From: Actinomyces culturomici
GTDB taxonomy: Bacteria > Actinomycetota > Actinomycetes > Actinomycetales > Actinomycetaceae
NCBI RefSeq assembly: GCF_900499005.1
Contig: NZ_LS991316.1
Location: forward strand, 1,221,771-1,284,703
Direction of reading: 5' to 3'
Length of the DNA: 62,933 bases
This document shows, one piece after another, positions 51,859-62,038 of this stretch (position 1 is its first letter; the number at the start of each line of letters is the position of its first letter). Below the pieces are notes generated by a model. The model was not told where the DNA came from and did no database searches. It worked only from the letters and a program-made list of their open reading frames with translations. Position numbers and translations under genes: made by a program.

Positions 51859-53781
51859 TCAGCCCTCGGAATGGACGGGGCCGCCGTAGATCTCGTCGAT
51901 CGCCGACTCGAAGCGCTTGAGGGCCTCCTTGCGCTTCACCTTGAGCGAGGGCGTGAGCAGCCCGTTCGCCTCGGTGAAGTCGGTGGAGAGGACCTTGATC
52001 TTCCGGATCGATTCGGCGCGCGAGACGTGTTCGTTGGCGCGGGCGACCGCCTGCTCGAGCGAGGCGAGGACCTCGATGTTCGTCGACGCCTCGGCGACCG
52101 ACATCGAGGGGAGGCCGTGGGCGTGAAGCCACACCGGGAGCATCTCCGCGTCGAGCGTGACGAGGGCCGAGATGAAGGGCCTCTGGTCGCCGACGACGAG
52201 GACCTGGCTGATGAGCGCGTGCGCGCGCAGCTCGTTCTCCAGCGGAGCGGGCGAGACGTTCTTCCCGCCGGCCGTCACGATGATCTCCTTCGCGCGCCCG
52301 GTGATCGAGAGGTAGCCGTCGCGATCGAGCGTGCCGATGTCGCCGGTGCGGAACCACCCGTCCTCGTCGAAGGCCGCGGCCGTCGCCTCGGGGTTGTTGT
52401 GGTAGCCGACGAAGACGGACGGGCCCTTGATGAGCACCTCGCCGTCCTCGGAGATCCTCACCGACATCGGCGGTAGCGGCGTGCCGACGGTCGCGATCTT
52501 CGCGAGGCGCGGCGTCGACACCGAGATCGGGCCGACCGTCTCGGTGAGTCCGTAGCCCTCGAGGACGGGGATGCCGAGACCGCGGTAGAAGTGCGCGAGC
52601 CACGGGGCGAGCGGCGCGCCGCCGGAGACGATGTACTCGGCATTGCCGCCCATGAGCTTGAGGATCGTCTGGTAGACGAGCCGGTCGGCGAGCGCGTGCT
52701 GCGATTTCAGCGCCCGCGACGGGCCCTCGGGGGTGTCGAGCGCCCGCGAATACTCGATGGCGGTCTTCGCCGCCCATCGGAAGATCCGCTTCTTCGCTGG
52801 GCTCGACGCCTTCGCGTCGGCCGAGTTGTAGATCTTCTCGAGGACGCGCGGGACGACGAGGAGGTAGCTCGGCTTGAAGGACGCGAGGTCGGGAAGCAGG
52901 CTCTTGATGTTGGGGACGTGCCCGAGGACGCCCTCGCCGGCGAGCTGGAACACCTGGAGGAAGCGGGCGAACACGTGGGCGAGCGGCAGGAAGAGGAGGA
53001 GCCTCGAGGTCTCGTGCGCCGCGATCTCCGGCATCCACGCGTGGGAGTTCTGGCACAGGTCGGTGAAGTTCCCGTGGGAGATCACCGTGCCCTTGGGCGT
53101 GCCGGTCGTTCCGGAGGTGTAGACGATCGTCGCGATCGACGAGGTCGTGAGCGCCGAAGTGCGAGCGTCGACCTCGGAACGGGCGACGGTCGTACCGGCC
53201 TCGATGATCTGGGAGATGGCGTCGGAGTCGAGAGAGAGGACGCGGAGGTTCGCGCGCCCCGCCTTCTCGGCGGCCGCGCGCACGAGCTCGGCCATCGTCA
53301 CGGTCTCGGCGACGACGAGGTCGACGTCGGCGTCGGTGAGGACGTACTCGATCTGCTCGATCGAGCTCGTCTCGTAGATCGGCACGGGCACGAGCGCCGC
53401 CGTCCACGACGCGTAGTCGAGGAGCGTCCACTCGTAGCGGGTGCGCGACATGATCGCGATGCGGTCGCCCTCCCCGAGCCCGAGGCCGATGAGGCCAGCG
53501 GCGACCTGCTGAACCTCCTCGTAGAAGGTGCGCGCCGAGACGGGGCGCCATGTGTTCGATACGGACTGCTTGCGCAGGATGAGGGGGCGGCGGGCGGAGC
53601 GCTTGACACGGTCCTTGAGGAGCTGCGGGATCGTCGTCGTCTCGTCGATCCGCACGAGGACGGGGGCGTGCCATTCGAGGGCCTCGGTCGCGCCGTTCTC
53701 GGACAGCGGCGCCTCCTCGGTCCCCGCAGTCTCCTCGACCGTCTGCTCGACGGGGGTCTCCTCCAACTCGCGCTCGTCCAT
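51859..53781 (-). CDS. Long-chain fatty acid-CoA ligase (AMP-binding)
   Basis: 640 residues from the ATG at 53781, which follows GAGGAGCG. The adenylate-forming motif YTSGTTGTPKG lies at about 215-225, then LPLAHVFARF, GYGLTETVGP and WFRTGDIG, with the C-terminal SPSLKVKRK-like basic region (TPSLKVKRKEALKRF). It activates long-chain fatty acids for lipid synthesis or recycling. The acidic 40-residue N-terminus is an extra low-complexity extension. Substrate chain length is not predictable. Confidence 0.93.
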   Translation of the reverse strand: MDERELEETPVEQTVEETAGTEEAPLSENGATEALEWHAPVLVRIDETTTIPQLLKDRVKRSARRPLILRKQSVSNTWRPVSARTFYEEVQQVAAGLIGLGLGEGDRIAIMSRTRYEWTLLDYASWTAALVPVPIYETSSIEQIEYVLTDADVDLVVAETVTMAELVRAAAEKAGRANLRVLSLDSDAISQIIEAGTTVARSEVDARTSALTTSSIATIVYTSGTTGTPKGTVISHGNFTDLCQNSHAWMPEIAAHETSRLLLFLPLAHVFARFLQVFQLAGEGVLGHVPNIKSLLPDLASFKPSYLLVVPRVLEKIYNSADAKASSPAKKRIFRWAAKTAIEYSRALDTPEGPSRALKSQHALADRLVYQTILKLMGGNAEYIVSGGAPLAPWLAHFYRGLGIPVLEGYGLTETVGPISVSTPRLAKIATVGTPLPPMSVRISEDGEVLIKGPSVFVGYHNNPEATAAAFDEDGWFRTGDIGTLDRDGYLSITGRAKEIIVTAGGKNVSPAPLENELRAHALISQVLVVGDQRPFISALVTLDAEMLPVWLHAHGLPSMSVAEASTNIEVLASLEQAVARANEHVSRAESIRKIKVLSTDFTEANGLLTPSLKVKRKEALKRFESAIDEIYGGPVHSEG

Positions 53782-53911
53782 GCTCGCTCCTCGCCTCGGG
53801 TTCACTTCGACCCGTTCACCTTATCCCAGGCGCGGCGGCTCGCCGTCGCCCGCCCGACGGGACGGTCGAGGATCGACGAGGTCGGGGCGGCGCACGGATT
53901 CCGCGGCGGCC

Positions 53912-54271
53912 TCACGACTCCTCGGACCGGTACTCCGCCTTGATGTCCTCGTGGTGTCGGATGACCTCGGTGATCATGAACGCGAGGAACTTCTCCGCGA
54001 AGTCGGGGTCGAGGCCCGCCTGCTCGGCGAGGCCCCGCAGGCGCGCGACCTGACGGGCCTCGCGGGCGGGATCGGCCGGCGGCAGATCGTGGCGGGCCTT
54101 GATGTGGCCGACGCGCTGCGTGCAGCGGAAGCGCTCGGCGAGGATGTGGATGAGCGCGGCGTCGATGTTGTCGATCGTGCGGCGCGCCTCGGCGAGCTCG
54201 GCGGGGATCCCCTCGCCGACCGGGTCGGCGGGTCCTTCGGCCGCGGCGGCCTTCTCGCAGTCCTCGCTCAT
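53912..54271 (-). CDS. Chorismate mutase, AroQ type
   Basis: 119 residues, all-helical. The helical CM_2 motif is seen in ARRTIDNIDAALIHILAERF and VGHIKARHDLPPADPAREAR, which carries the Arg/Lys active-site residues. It converts chorismate to prephenate for phenylalanine and tyrosine synthesis. The N-terminal 25 residues are acidic and probably disordered. It is encoded between clpX and the acyl-CoA ligase gene, upstream of which a copy of a GC-rich intergenic motif occurs. Confidence 0.9.
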   Translation of the reverse strand: MSEDCEKAAAAEGPADPVGEGIPAELAEARRTIDNIDAALIHILAERFRCTQRVGHIKARHDLPPADPAREARQVARLRGLAEQAGLDPDFAEKFLAFMITEVIRHHEDIKAEYRSEES

Positions 54272-54385
54272 CGTTCCTCCTCGTCGCGAATGCTCGCCCC
54301 GCCCTCGTCGATCCGCGAGAACGCGGTGGACGCGCGCTGCGACCGGCGAGCGCTCGCCGCGGAGGTTCCCCGGACGGACGTGGAC

Positions 54386-55642
<1,257 letters not shown>

Positions 55643-55801
55643 GGTTCCTCCGCTTCGTCGGGCGCACAGGTGCGCGCGTGTTGTCGTCCAGCCTATGGCA
55701 GGCCGAATTCCGGCGCCATGCGGCGCGCGGCGTCATTCGAGCATCCTCCGCGGCGACTCGACGGTTCCGATCGAATTCCTGAAATTCCAATGAGCCAGGC
55801 A

Positions 55802-55831
55802 TTGCGATGCGCATGGCAGTTTCCCTAGATT
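55802..55831 (+). promoter_or_regulatory. Possible promoter of the secreted-protein gene
   Basis: TTGCGA (55802-55807) and TAGATT (55826-55831) separated by 18 nt, in a stretch with more A and T than its surroundings, 31 nt before the start codon. Confidence 0.5.
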
Positions 55832-55862
55832 GTGAGTTGTCACACGGTATGGGAGCTCGCAG

Positions 55863-56498
55863 ATGTGGAGCGCACCCGTGTACAAGAAGCTGATCCTCAT
55901 TACCGAATCTCTAGTTGTCACCTGCACTCTCTTCCTCGTCACAAGCCTCATGGCACCCTCATCCCTCGCAGCCTCTCCGCAACCGCAGACATCACTATTG
56001 TCAATCGCGAGCATCGAAGACTTCGAACTTGCCGATTCTTCCGTCAACCCCCTCACGATGAAATCGCTTGGAAACGGTCACGCCACCATCGAAGTTGACG
56101 GCCAGAGCGTGACAGCCGCGTTCGATGCCTCATCAGGTCTGTTCCGGGTGACCTACTCCGACGGCGACGAGGTCCTCCTCCCCCCGCCGCCGGGATTTTC
56201 ACCGACATCGATCGAGCCTATTTCCACGGCTCAATTGGTATCCCTGAAGGACACGGCGACACCATCGCCGCTCATCCTTCCGAACGACGACGCCCCCCAC
56301 CCACCGATGCTCGCCGCATCGAATTCGACCTTGTTGTGCTCGTACGCAATCTGGGTGGTGACTCTCGTTCATCACGCAGGTTGGTCGGCTGCTCTGGCTG
56401 CGGCGCTCGCCGCCGGTGCGGCCGGTGCCGCAGTCGTGGCCTTCATCTATGCGTACGGCTTCGACGCCCTCATGGTTTGGGTCAGCACGAAGTGCTAG
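55863..56498 (+). CDS. Unrecognised secreted protein with a hydrophobic two-cysteine C-terminus
   Basis: 211 residues; family not recognised. An N-terminal signal peptide (about 1-37, basic then hydrophobic, ending SSLAAS) is followed by a polar region (40-150) with proline-rich linkers (PPPPGFSP, PSPLILP), then a 62-residue C-terminal part that is strongly hydrophobic and Ala/Gly-rich (AALAAALAAGAAGAAVV), bounded by Cys159 and the last residue, Cys211. The ATG follows GGGAG. Codons are less GC-biased than in neighbouring genes, suggesting recent acquisition. The layout (signal peptide, pro-region, hydrophobic C-terminal module) recalls precursor bacteriocins of the SdpC kind, but no sequence match is claimed. 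Confidence 0.75.
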   Translation: MWSAPVYKKLILITESLVVTCTLFLVTSLMAPSSLAASPQPQTSLLSIASIEDFELADSSVNPLTMKSLGNGHATIEVDGQSVTAAFDASSGLFRVTYSDGDEVLLPPPPGFSPTSIEPISTAQLVSLKDTATPSPLILPNDDAPHPPMLAASNSTLLCSYAIWVVTLVHHAGWSAALAAALAAGAAGAAVVAFIYAYGFDALMVWVSTKC

Positions 56499-56761
56499 AC
56501 GATCGAGAGCCGAAATCCGCTCAGGAGCCTGAGCTGCGCACCCGGCGGCGGAGGCGGATTGCGCGCCGTTTCGGGCTCGCCGTCAGTCTGACCGCCTTCG
56601 CGGTCTCCTTCCTCATCTGGCTCTTCGGCCCCGATGAGGGGAGGGTGCATGTCCTCAGCAGTTCCCTCGCCGTGGTGTCGAGCGCCGTCGTCGTCGCAGA
56701 GCTCCTCATCTTCCGGATCATCGCGCGATACGGGGCCGATGGCCGCGACGACGCCGTCTGA
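56492..56761 (+). CDS. Small two-helix membrane protein overlapping the secreted-protein gene
   Basis: 89 residues, starting at a GTG that overlaps the stop of the previous gene (GTGCTAG), so translation is coupled. After a charged, Arg-rich N-terminus (RTRRRRRIARR) there are two membrane helices (FGLAVSLTAFAVSFLIWLF and LSSSLAVVSSAVVVAELLIFRII). The family is not recognised. As the partner of a secreted protein with a hydrophobic C-terminal module it could be an immunity or processing protein, but this rests on layout alone. The unit ends at a 54-bp palindrome. Confidence 0.65.
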   Translation: MLDDREPKSAQEPELRTRRRRRIARRFGLAVSLTAFAVSFLIWLFGPDEGRVHVLSSSLAVVSSAVVVAELLIFRIIARYGADGRDDAV

Positions 56762-56774
56762 AGCCCTCCCTCTG

Positions 56775-56828
56775 AGCGGTGAAGACGGCTCCTCGTCACG
56801 CGCGTGACGAGGAGCCGTCTTCACCGCT
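56775..56828. terminator. 54-bp perfect palindrome acting as bidirectional terminator
   Basis: Twenty-seven bases on each side of 56801/56802 are exact complements, with no spacer. The RNA would form a stem of about 25 bp; TTTT follows on the plus strand. It separates the two-gene insert from clpP2. Confidence 0.85.
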
Positions 56829-56830
56829 TT

Positions 56831-57475
56831 TCAGGCGCCCTTCCGGGAGGCGAGGACCTGGTCGATGAGTCCGTACTCCTTGGCCTGCTCGGCGGTGAGG
56901 ATCTTGTCGCGCTCGATGTCGCGGCGGACCTGCTCGACGGGCGTTCCGGAGTGGTGGGCGATCGTCTGCTCGAGCCACACGCGCATGCGGTCGATCTCGT
57001 CGGCGACGATCTGAATGTCGGAAGCCTGCCCCTGCATGCCCTCCATCGCCGGCTGGTGGATGAGGACGCGCGCGTTCGGCAGGGCGAGGCGCTTGCCCGG
57101 GGAGCCCGCGGCGAGAAGGACCGCCGCGGCGGAGGCCGCCTGGCCGAGGCACACGGTCTGGATCTGCGGCTTGATGTACTGCATCGTGTCGTAGATCGCC
57201 GTGAGCGCCGTGAAGGAGCCGCCGGGGCTGTTGATGTACATGGTGATGAGCGAGTCCGGGTCCTGCGACTCGAGGACGAGGAGCTGGGCCATGACGTCGT
57301 CGGCGGACGCGTCGTCGACCTGGACGCCGAGGAACACGATGCGGTCCTCGAAGAGCTTCGCGTAGGGGTCCTGGCGCTTGAAGCCGTAGGCGGTGCGCTC
57401 CTCGAAGTTCGGCAGGACGTAGCGGGCCTGCGGAAGCTGGCGGGCGACGGCCTCGAAGTAGGGGGCGGTGCTCAT
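56831..57475 (-). CDS. clpP2: ATP-dependent Clp protease proteolytic subunit ClpP2
   Basis: 214 residues. The serine protease triad includes Ser115 ([14 protein letters not shown]) and His140 (VLIHQP). It assembles with ClpP1 into the hetero-14-mer found in actinobacteria. It has an N-terminal extension of about 15 residues relative to ClpP1. The start overlaps the clpP1 stop by 4 nt. Confidence 0.97.
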   Translation of the reverse strand: MSTAPYFEAVARQLPQARYVLPNFEERTAYGFKRQDPYAKLFEDRIVFLGVQVDDASADDVMAQLLVLESQDPDSLITMYINSPGGSFTALTAIYDTMQYIKPQIQTVCLGQAASAAAVLLAAGSPGKRLALPNARVLIHQPAMEGMQGQASDIQIVADEIDRMRVWLEQTIAHHSGTPVEQVRRDIERDKILTAEQAKEYGLIDQVLASRKGA

Positions 57476-58098
57476 CGGTTCTCTCCCTCCCGGCCCAGCG
57501 AGCCGATCTCCTGCGGGGTTTCGATCACGCGGTCGACGAAGCCGTACTCGAGGGCCTCGCGGGCGCTGAACCAGTGGTCGCGGTCGGCGTCGAGCTCGAT
57601 CTGCTCGACGGACTTGCCGGTGCGGGCGGCGGTGATCTCCGCGAGCTCCTTCTTCATCTTGAGGATGAGGTCGGCGTTGATGCGGATCTCGGTGGCCGAG
57701 CCGCCGGCGCCGCCGAGGGGCTGGTGGAGGAGGACGCGGGTGTGCGGCGTGATGTAGCGCTTGCCCGGGGTGCCCGCCGTGAGGAGGAACTGCCCCATCG
57801 AGGCGGCGAGGCCCATGCCGACGGTGACGACGTCCGGCTTGATGTACTGCATCGTGTCGTAGATCGCCATGCCCGCGGTGACCGAGCCGCCGGGGCTGTT
57901 GATGTAGAGGTAGATGTCGCGGTCCGGGTCCTCCGCCGCGAGGAGCAGCATCTGCGCGCAGATCGCGTTGGCGTTCTCGTCGCGGACCTCGCCGCCGAGC
58001 CAGATGATCCGCTCCTTGAGAAGACGGTGGTAGACGGAGTCGGACAGGCCCATCGGCGACTCGGGGCCGGCCGCGTCCGTGATGCGCGCGTCGAACAC
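57472..58098 (-). CDS. clpP1: ATP-dependent Clp protease proteolytic subunit ClpP1
   Basis: 208 residues beginning with GTG after a strong GGAGGAG. Catalytic Ser100 (GLAASMGQF) and His125 (VLLHQP) are present, with a normal C-terminus. First gene of the clpP1-clpP2 pair, downstream of tig on the same strand, as in most bacteria. Confidence 0.97.
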   Translation of the reverse strand: MFDARITDAAGPESPMGLSDSVYHRLLKERIIWLGGEVRDENANAICAQMLLLAAEDPDRDIYLYINSPGGSVTAGMAIYDTMQYIKPDVVTVGMGLAASMGQFLLTAGTPGKRYITPHTRVLLHQPLGGAGGSATEIRINADLILKMKKELAEITAARTGKSVEQIELDADRDHWFSAREALEYGFVDRVIETPQEIGSLGREGENR

Positions 58099-58259
58099 GT
58101 GCTCCTCCTTGATTCATGGATCCGCTTTCCGGATCCCACTGCGTCCAACCTAGTGGCAGGTCGGCGCCCTCGGCTCGCGCTGCGCCCCCTTTTCGCTGTG
58201 GGCGCACCGCCTCCCCGGCTTCTCGATCGACGAGGCCGGGGCGGGGCGTTGACGACGGC

Positions 58260-58293
58260 GCGGGGCCGGCGCCTCTCGGCGTCGGCCCCGCGA
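58260..58293 (-). terminator. Terminator of tig
   Basis: A 15-bp inverted repeat with one G-U pair and a TCTC loop (58260-58274 with 58279-58293), just past the tig stop codon. Confidence 0.75.
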
Positions 58294-58311
58294 TCGGAAC
58301 TGGGTGTCGGA

Positions 58312-59655
58312 TCAGGCCTCGGGGGCCTCGTCCTTCGCCTCGGCGGTCTCGACCTCGGTCTCCTCGACCTCGGCCTCGTCCTCGTCGGCGGGAACATCGC
58401 CGAGGAAGGAGGAGAGGTCGACGTCCTCGCCGTTGGCGTCCTTGACGGTCACCTTGCGGAGGGCCTCGATGAGGGCCTTCGCGCGACCGAGGTCGGCGAC
58501 GACGGAGGCCATCTGCTGGCTCGAGGAGAAGAGCTGGTTGATGTCGATGCCGAAGTTCTGCGACATCTGGATCGCGTAGTCGATGAGCTCCTGCTGGGAG
58601 ACCTGGACGTCGAACTTCTTCGCGATCGCCTCGGAGAGGAGGTCGGTGCGGAGCTCCTTCTCGACGGCCTCGCGGGCCTCCTTCTTCTCCTTCGGCTTGG
58701 CGTCCTCGGCCACGCGGTGCGAGACCTCGTGCTCGACGACGGACTCGGGGAGGAGGATCTCGACCTGGTCGAGGAGGTGCTCGACGAGGTTGTCGCGGGC
58801 CTGGAGGGCCTGCTGCGAGGTCTTCGTGGAGGCGGCCTGCGTCTTGAGGTCCTCCATGAGCTCGTCGATCGTGTCGAACTCGGAGACCATCTGGGCGAAG
58901 TCGTCGTCGGCCTTCGGGAGCTCGCGCGCCTTGACGTTCTTCACGGTGAGGGTGACCTCGGCCTCCTCGCCCTCGTGCTCGCCGCCCTTGAGGGTGGAGG
59001 TGAAGGTGACGACGTCGTCGGCCTTGGTGCCGCGCAGCGCCTTGTCCTGGCCGTCGAGCATGTTGCCCGAGCCGATCTCGTAGGAGACGTCGGAGACGGA
59101 GTCGACCTCTTCGCCGTCGATCGTCGCGACCATGTCGATGGTCGCGTAGTCGCCGGTCTTCGCCTTGCGGGTGATGGTCTTGAGGGTCGCGAAGCGGCCC
59201 TGGAGGGACTCGAGCTCCTTGGCGACGTCCTCGTCGGTGACCTCGGCGGCGTCGACGGTGATGACGGTGGACTCGTCGAAGTCGGGGACCTCGAAGTCCG
59301 GGACGACCGGGACCTCGGCGGTGAACACGAGCTGGCCGCCCTGGGCGCCGGTCGTGTTGGGGATCTCGGTGACCTCGACCTCGGGCTGAGCCATCGGGCG
59401 GAGCTCGTGCTCGGCGACGGCGTCCGAGTAGTGGCCCGGGAGGACCTCGTTGACGACCTGCTCGATGACCGCGGCGCGGCCGAAGCGCTGGTCGATGATG
59501 CGCGCCGGCACGTGGCCCTTGCGGAAGCCGGGGATGGAGACCTGGCCGGCGATGTCCTTGTAGGCCTTGTCCATCTCCGAGGACAGCTCCTCGTAGGGGA
59601 CCTCGACGGTCAGACGAACCTTGGTGGGCTCGAGGGTCTCAACGGTGCTCTTCAC
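58312..59655 (-). CDS. tig: Trigger factor chaperone
   Basis: 447 residues starting at the GTG at 59655 (VKSTVETLEPTKVRL), the usual N-terminus. The ribosome-binding domain contains GFRKGHVP, followed by the FKBP-type peptidyl-prolyl isomerase domain (GDYATIDMVATIDGEEV) and a helical C-terminus ending in a very acidic tail. It binds nascent chains at the ribosome exit. A possible promoter on the minus strand (GCGACA, 17 nt, TAAACT at 59724-59719) lies 65 nt upstream. Confidence 0.96.
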   Translation of the reverse strand: MKSTVETLEPTKVRLTVEVPYEELSSEMDKAYKDIAGQVSIPGFRKGHVPARIIDQRFGRAAVIEQVVNEVLPGHYSDAVAEHELRPMAQPEVEVTEIPNTTGAQGGQLVFTAEVPVVPDFEVPDFDESTVITVDAAEVTDEDVAKELESLQGRFATLKTITRKAKTGDYATIDMVATIDGEEVDSVSDVSYEIGSGNMLDGQDKALRGTKADDVVTFTSTLKGGEHEGEEAEVTLTVKNVKARELPKADDDFAQMVSEFDTIDELMEDLKTQAASTKTSQQALQARDNLVEHLLDQVEILLPESVVEHEVSHRVAEDAKPKEKKEAREAVEKELRTDLLSEAIAKKFDVQVSQQELIDYAIQMSQNFGIDINQLFSSSQQMASVVADLGRAKALIEALRKVTVKDANGEDVDLSSFLGDVPADEDEAEVEETEVETAEAKDEAPEA

Positions 59656-59718
59656 GTGCGTGCACTCCAAAACGTCTTCGAATGAGGGGCGCCCACGAGG
59701 GCGCATGACAACCCCGTC

Positions 59719-59747
59719 AGTTTACGACAGGCGCCCGGCGGTGTCGC
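59719..59747 (-). promoter_or_regulatory. Possible tig promoter
   Basis: On the minus strand, GCGACA (59747-59742) and TAAACT (59724-59719) separated by 17 nt. Confidence 0.4.
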
Positions 59748-59862
59748 CGTCGGCCCCGGGATTCGGGGCCTCATGCGGCCGATTCCACTCCCCGGGCCCC
59801 TCGCGCGAGGCTCGCGGGCCGTACCGCGCGCATCGGAACGTGATGCGGGGCACACTGGAGGC

Positions 59863-61284
59863 ATGGGAGCGACGACCCTGACCTTCCTCGGCGGCGCCGG
59901 CACGGTCACCGGCTCGAAGTACCTCGTCGAGATCGATCGGCCCGAGGGGCCGCGACGCGTCCTCGTGGACTCCGGGATGTTCCAGGGGGTGAAGAAGCTC
60001 CGTCTCCTCAACTGGTCGGAGTTCCCCGTCCCGCCCTCGACGATCACCGACGTGCTCCTCACCCACGCGCACATGGACCACTCGGGGTACCTCCCGCGGC
60101 TCGTGAAGAACGGCTTCACCGGGTCGATCTGGGGGACGGACTCGACGCTCGCGCTCGCGGAGATCGTCCTGCGCGACGCCGCCTATCTCCAGGAGCGCGA
60201 CGCCGAGTTCGCGAACGAGCACGGCTACTCGCGTCATTCGAAGGCCCAGCCGCTCTATCGGATCGGCGACGTCGAGCGCACCCTCCCCCTCTTCCGGACG
60301 ATCGAATTCGGGCGCCCCCTCGACCTCGGCGACGGGATGGAGGCGACGTGGACGAGGGCGGGGCACATCCTCGGCTCGGGCTCGATCCGCCTCACCACCC
60401 CGGATGGATCGATCCTCTTCTCGGGCGATCTCGGGCGGACGACCCATCCGGTGCTCCGCGGGAGGGAGATTCCGCCGGGCGCGGACGTCGTCCTCGTCGA
60501 GTCGACGTACGGCGACCGCGAGCACTTCGACCCCGACGGGCCCTCGCACGAGGCCTTCGCCGAGGCGATCCGGGAGACGGTCCATGCGGGCGGCTCCGTC
60601 CTCGTGCCCGCCTTCGCGGTCGACCGGACCGAGGTCGTCCTCCTCGCCCTCGACGAAATGGTCGCGTCGGGGCGGATCCCCGACCTGCCGGTCTTCGTCG
60701 ATTCGCCGATGGCGCTCGCCTCCCTCGAGATTTACCGGGCGCACGGACAGGCCGAGGAGCTGAACGAGGGCGCGGACGGACTGCGACTTCCCCACCTCGA
60801 TCTGCGCGAAATCCACAGCGTCGACGAGTCGAAGGGGCTCAACACCTTCGGGCACTCCTCGATCATCATCTCCGCGTCCGGAATGGCGACGGGCGGCCGG
60901 GTTCTCCATCATCTCGAGCGCATGCTGCCGGGCGAGCGCAACTGCGTCGTCCTCACGGGCTATCAGGCCGTCGGCACACGCGGTCGCGCCCTCGTCGACG
61001 GTGCGACCTCACTGAAGATGCACGGGATGGAGGTCGCGGTGCGAGCGAGGATCGTCAAGGACGAGGAGTTCTCTGTTCACGCCGACGGTTCCGAACTCGT
61101 CGACTGGGTGGAGGCCCTCCGGCCCGCGCCGGCGCAGGTCTTCTGCGTCCACGGCGAGGAGGACTCGACGAAGGCTCTCGCGGAGAAGCTCTCCGAGGGG
61201 CTCGGCCTCAACGCCGTCCCGGCAGAGCCGGGGGTCTGCGTCGACCTGCGCGACATCGTCGCGAGGGGCTGCTATCGGGCCTGA
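59863..61284 (+). CDS. Metallo-beta-lactamase/beta-CASP RNase-like protein (COG1236)
   Basis: 473 residues from the ATG at 59863, which follows GGAGG. The metal-binding motif LLTHAHMDHSG (H68, H70, D72, H73) and later GHILGSG, SGDLGR and the beta-CASP motifs VESTYGD, FSVHADGSELVDW and CVHGEE are in the right order. Members of COG1236 are RNA endo/exonucleases related to the CPSF-73 and RNase J superfamily. A role in RNA processing or decay is likely; the exact target is unknown. The gene stands alone between tig and a convergent TetR gene. Confidence 0.9.
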   Translation: MGATTLTFLGGAGTVTGSKYLVEIDRPEGPRRVLVDSGMFQGVKKLRLLNWSEFPVPPSTITDVLLTHAHMDHSGYLPRLVKNGFTGSIWGTDSTLALAEIVLRDAAYLQERDAEFANEHGYSRHSKAQPLYRIGDVERTLPLFRTIEFGRPLDLGDGMEATWTRAGHILGSGSIRLTTPDGSILFSGDLGRTTHPVLRGREIPPGADVVLVESTYGDREHFDPDGPSHEAFAEAIRETVHAGGSVLVPAFAVDRTEVVLLALDEMVASGRIPDLPVFVDSPMALASLEIYRAHGQAEELNEGADGLRLPHLDLREIHSVDESKGLNTFGHSSIIISASGMATGGRVLHHLERMLPGERNCVVLTGYQAVGTRGRALVDGATSLKMHGMEVAVRARIVKDEEFSVHADGSELVDWVEALRPAPAQVFCVHGEEDSTKALAEKLSEGLGLNAVPAEPGVCVDLRDIVARGCYRA

Positions 61285-61324
61285 CAAGCATCACCACGTC
61301 GGCCCGCCCCTGCGGCCCGGGCGT

Positions 61325-61972
61325 TCACGATTGTGCGCCATCGACGAGCGGGGCGAGGCCGCCGATGAGGACCTCGACGTACGCGTCGAAGGTGTCGGCG
61401 AAGTAGTGGTCGCCGCGTCCCGCCTCATCGAGCTCGCGCAGGAGGCGGAGCATCGCGGGAGCGTCCTCGCCGATGGTCGGCATCGCGGGATTGAGGAGGT
61501 CGGGATGTCCGGGCACGGGACCGACTTCGGCGAGGAGGTAGCCGTTGAGCGAGGTGAAGAAGACCTCGATGGCGAAGAACTGGACGTCGGGCGCGATCCC
61601 CTCGGCGTCGAGCACCCTCAGCGCCGGTGAGATGTGCGCGAAGGACGCGGGCGTGGAGATCGGACGCGTCGCGAGGAGGACGAAGAGCCTCGGGTGGGCG
61701 AGCGCGACCGCGCGGTAGGCGGCGGCGACTCCCCGGAGTATGTCGCGCCAGTCGGTTCCGGCGCCGTCGGGCAGATTCATCTCGGTGATGAGGCGCTCGT
61801 GGAGGGCGTCGAGGAGGTCCGCCTTGTTCGCGAGATGGTGATAGAGGGACATCGCCTGAATGCCGAGGCGGGAGGCGACCGCTCTCATGGATACGGCCTC
61901 GAGCCCCGCGGCGTCGCCGATGGCGAGCGCCGCATCGATGATCGCGTCCTTCGTTATTCCTCGAGCCGCCAC
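61325..61972 (-). CDS. TetR-family regulator divergent from an MFS exporter
   Basis: 215 residues with a TetR helix-turn-helix (about 10-55: LEAVSMRAVASRLGIQAMSLYHHLANKADLLDALHERL broken into two motifs) and a TetR_C type ligand domain. It faces an MFS gene across a 66-nt gap containing two matched dyads. The layout is that of a drug-responsive repressor and its efflux pump. Confidence 0.92.
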   Translation of the reverse strand: MAARGITKDAIIDAALAIGDAAGLEAVSMRAVASRLGIQAMSLYHHLANKADLLDALHERLITEMNLPDGAGTDWRDILRGVAAAYRAVALAHPRLFVLLATRPISTPASFAHISPALRVLDAEGIAPDVQFFAIEVFFTSLNGYLLAEVGPVPGHPDLLNPAMPTIGEDAPAMLRLLRELDEAGRGDHYFADTFDAYVEVLIGGLAPLVDGAQS

Positions 61973-61980
61973 TTGAACTC

Positions 61981-61993
61981 CTTACGTCGTAAG
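61981..61993. promoter_or_regulatory. TetR operator copy 1
   Basis: CTTAC-GTC-GTAAG, a dyad 9 nt upstream of the tetR start. A near-identical dyad lies at 62017-62029. Confidence 0.75.
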
Positions 61994-62016
61994 GATACTC
62001 TACCGGCCATCAGCAA

Positions 62017-62029
62017 CTTACAGCGTAAG
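62017..62029. promoter_or_regulatory. TetR operator copy 2
   Basis: CTTAC-AGC-GTAAG, 36 nt from copy 1 and about 10 nt before the MFS start codon. The matching half-sites point to one regulator for both genes. Confidence 0.75.
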
Positions 62030-62038
62030 GCACCAACG

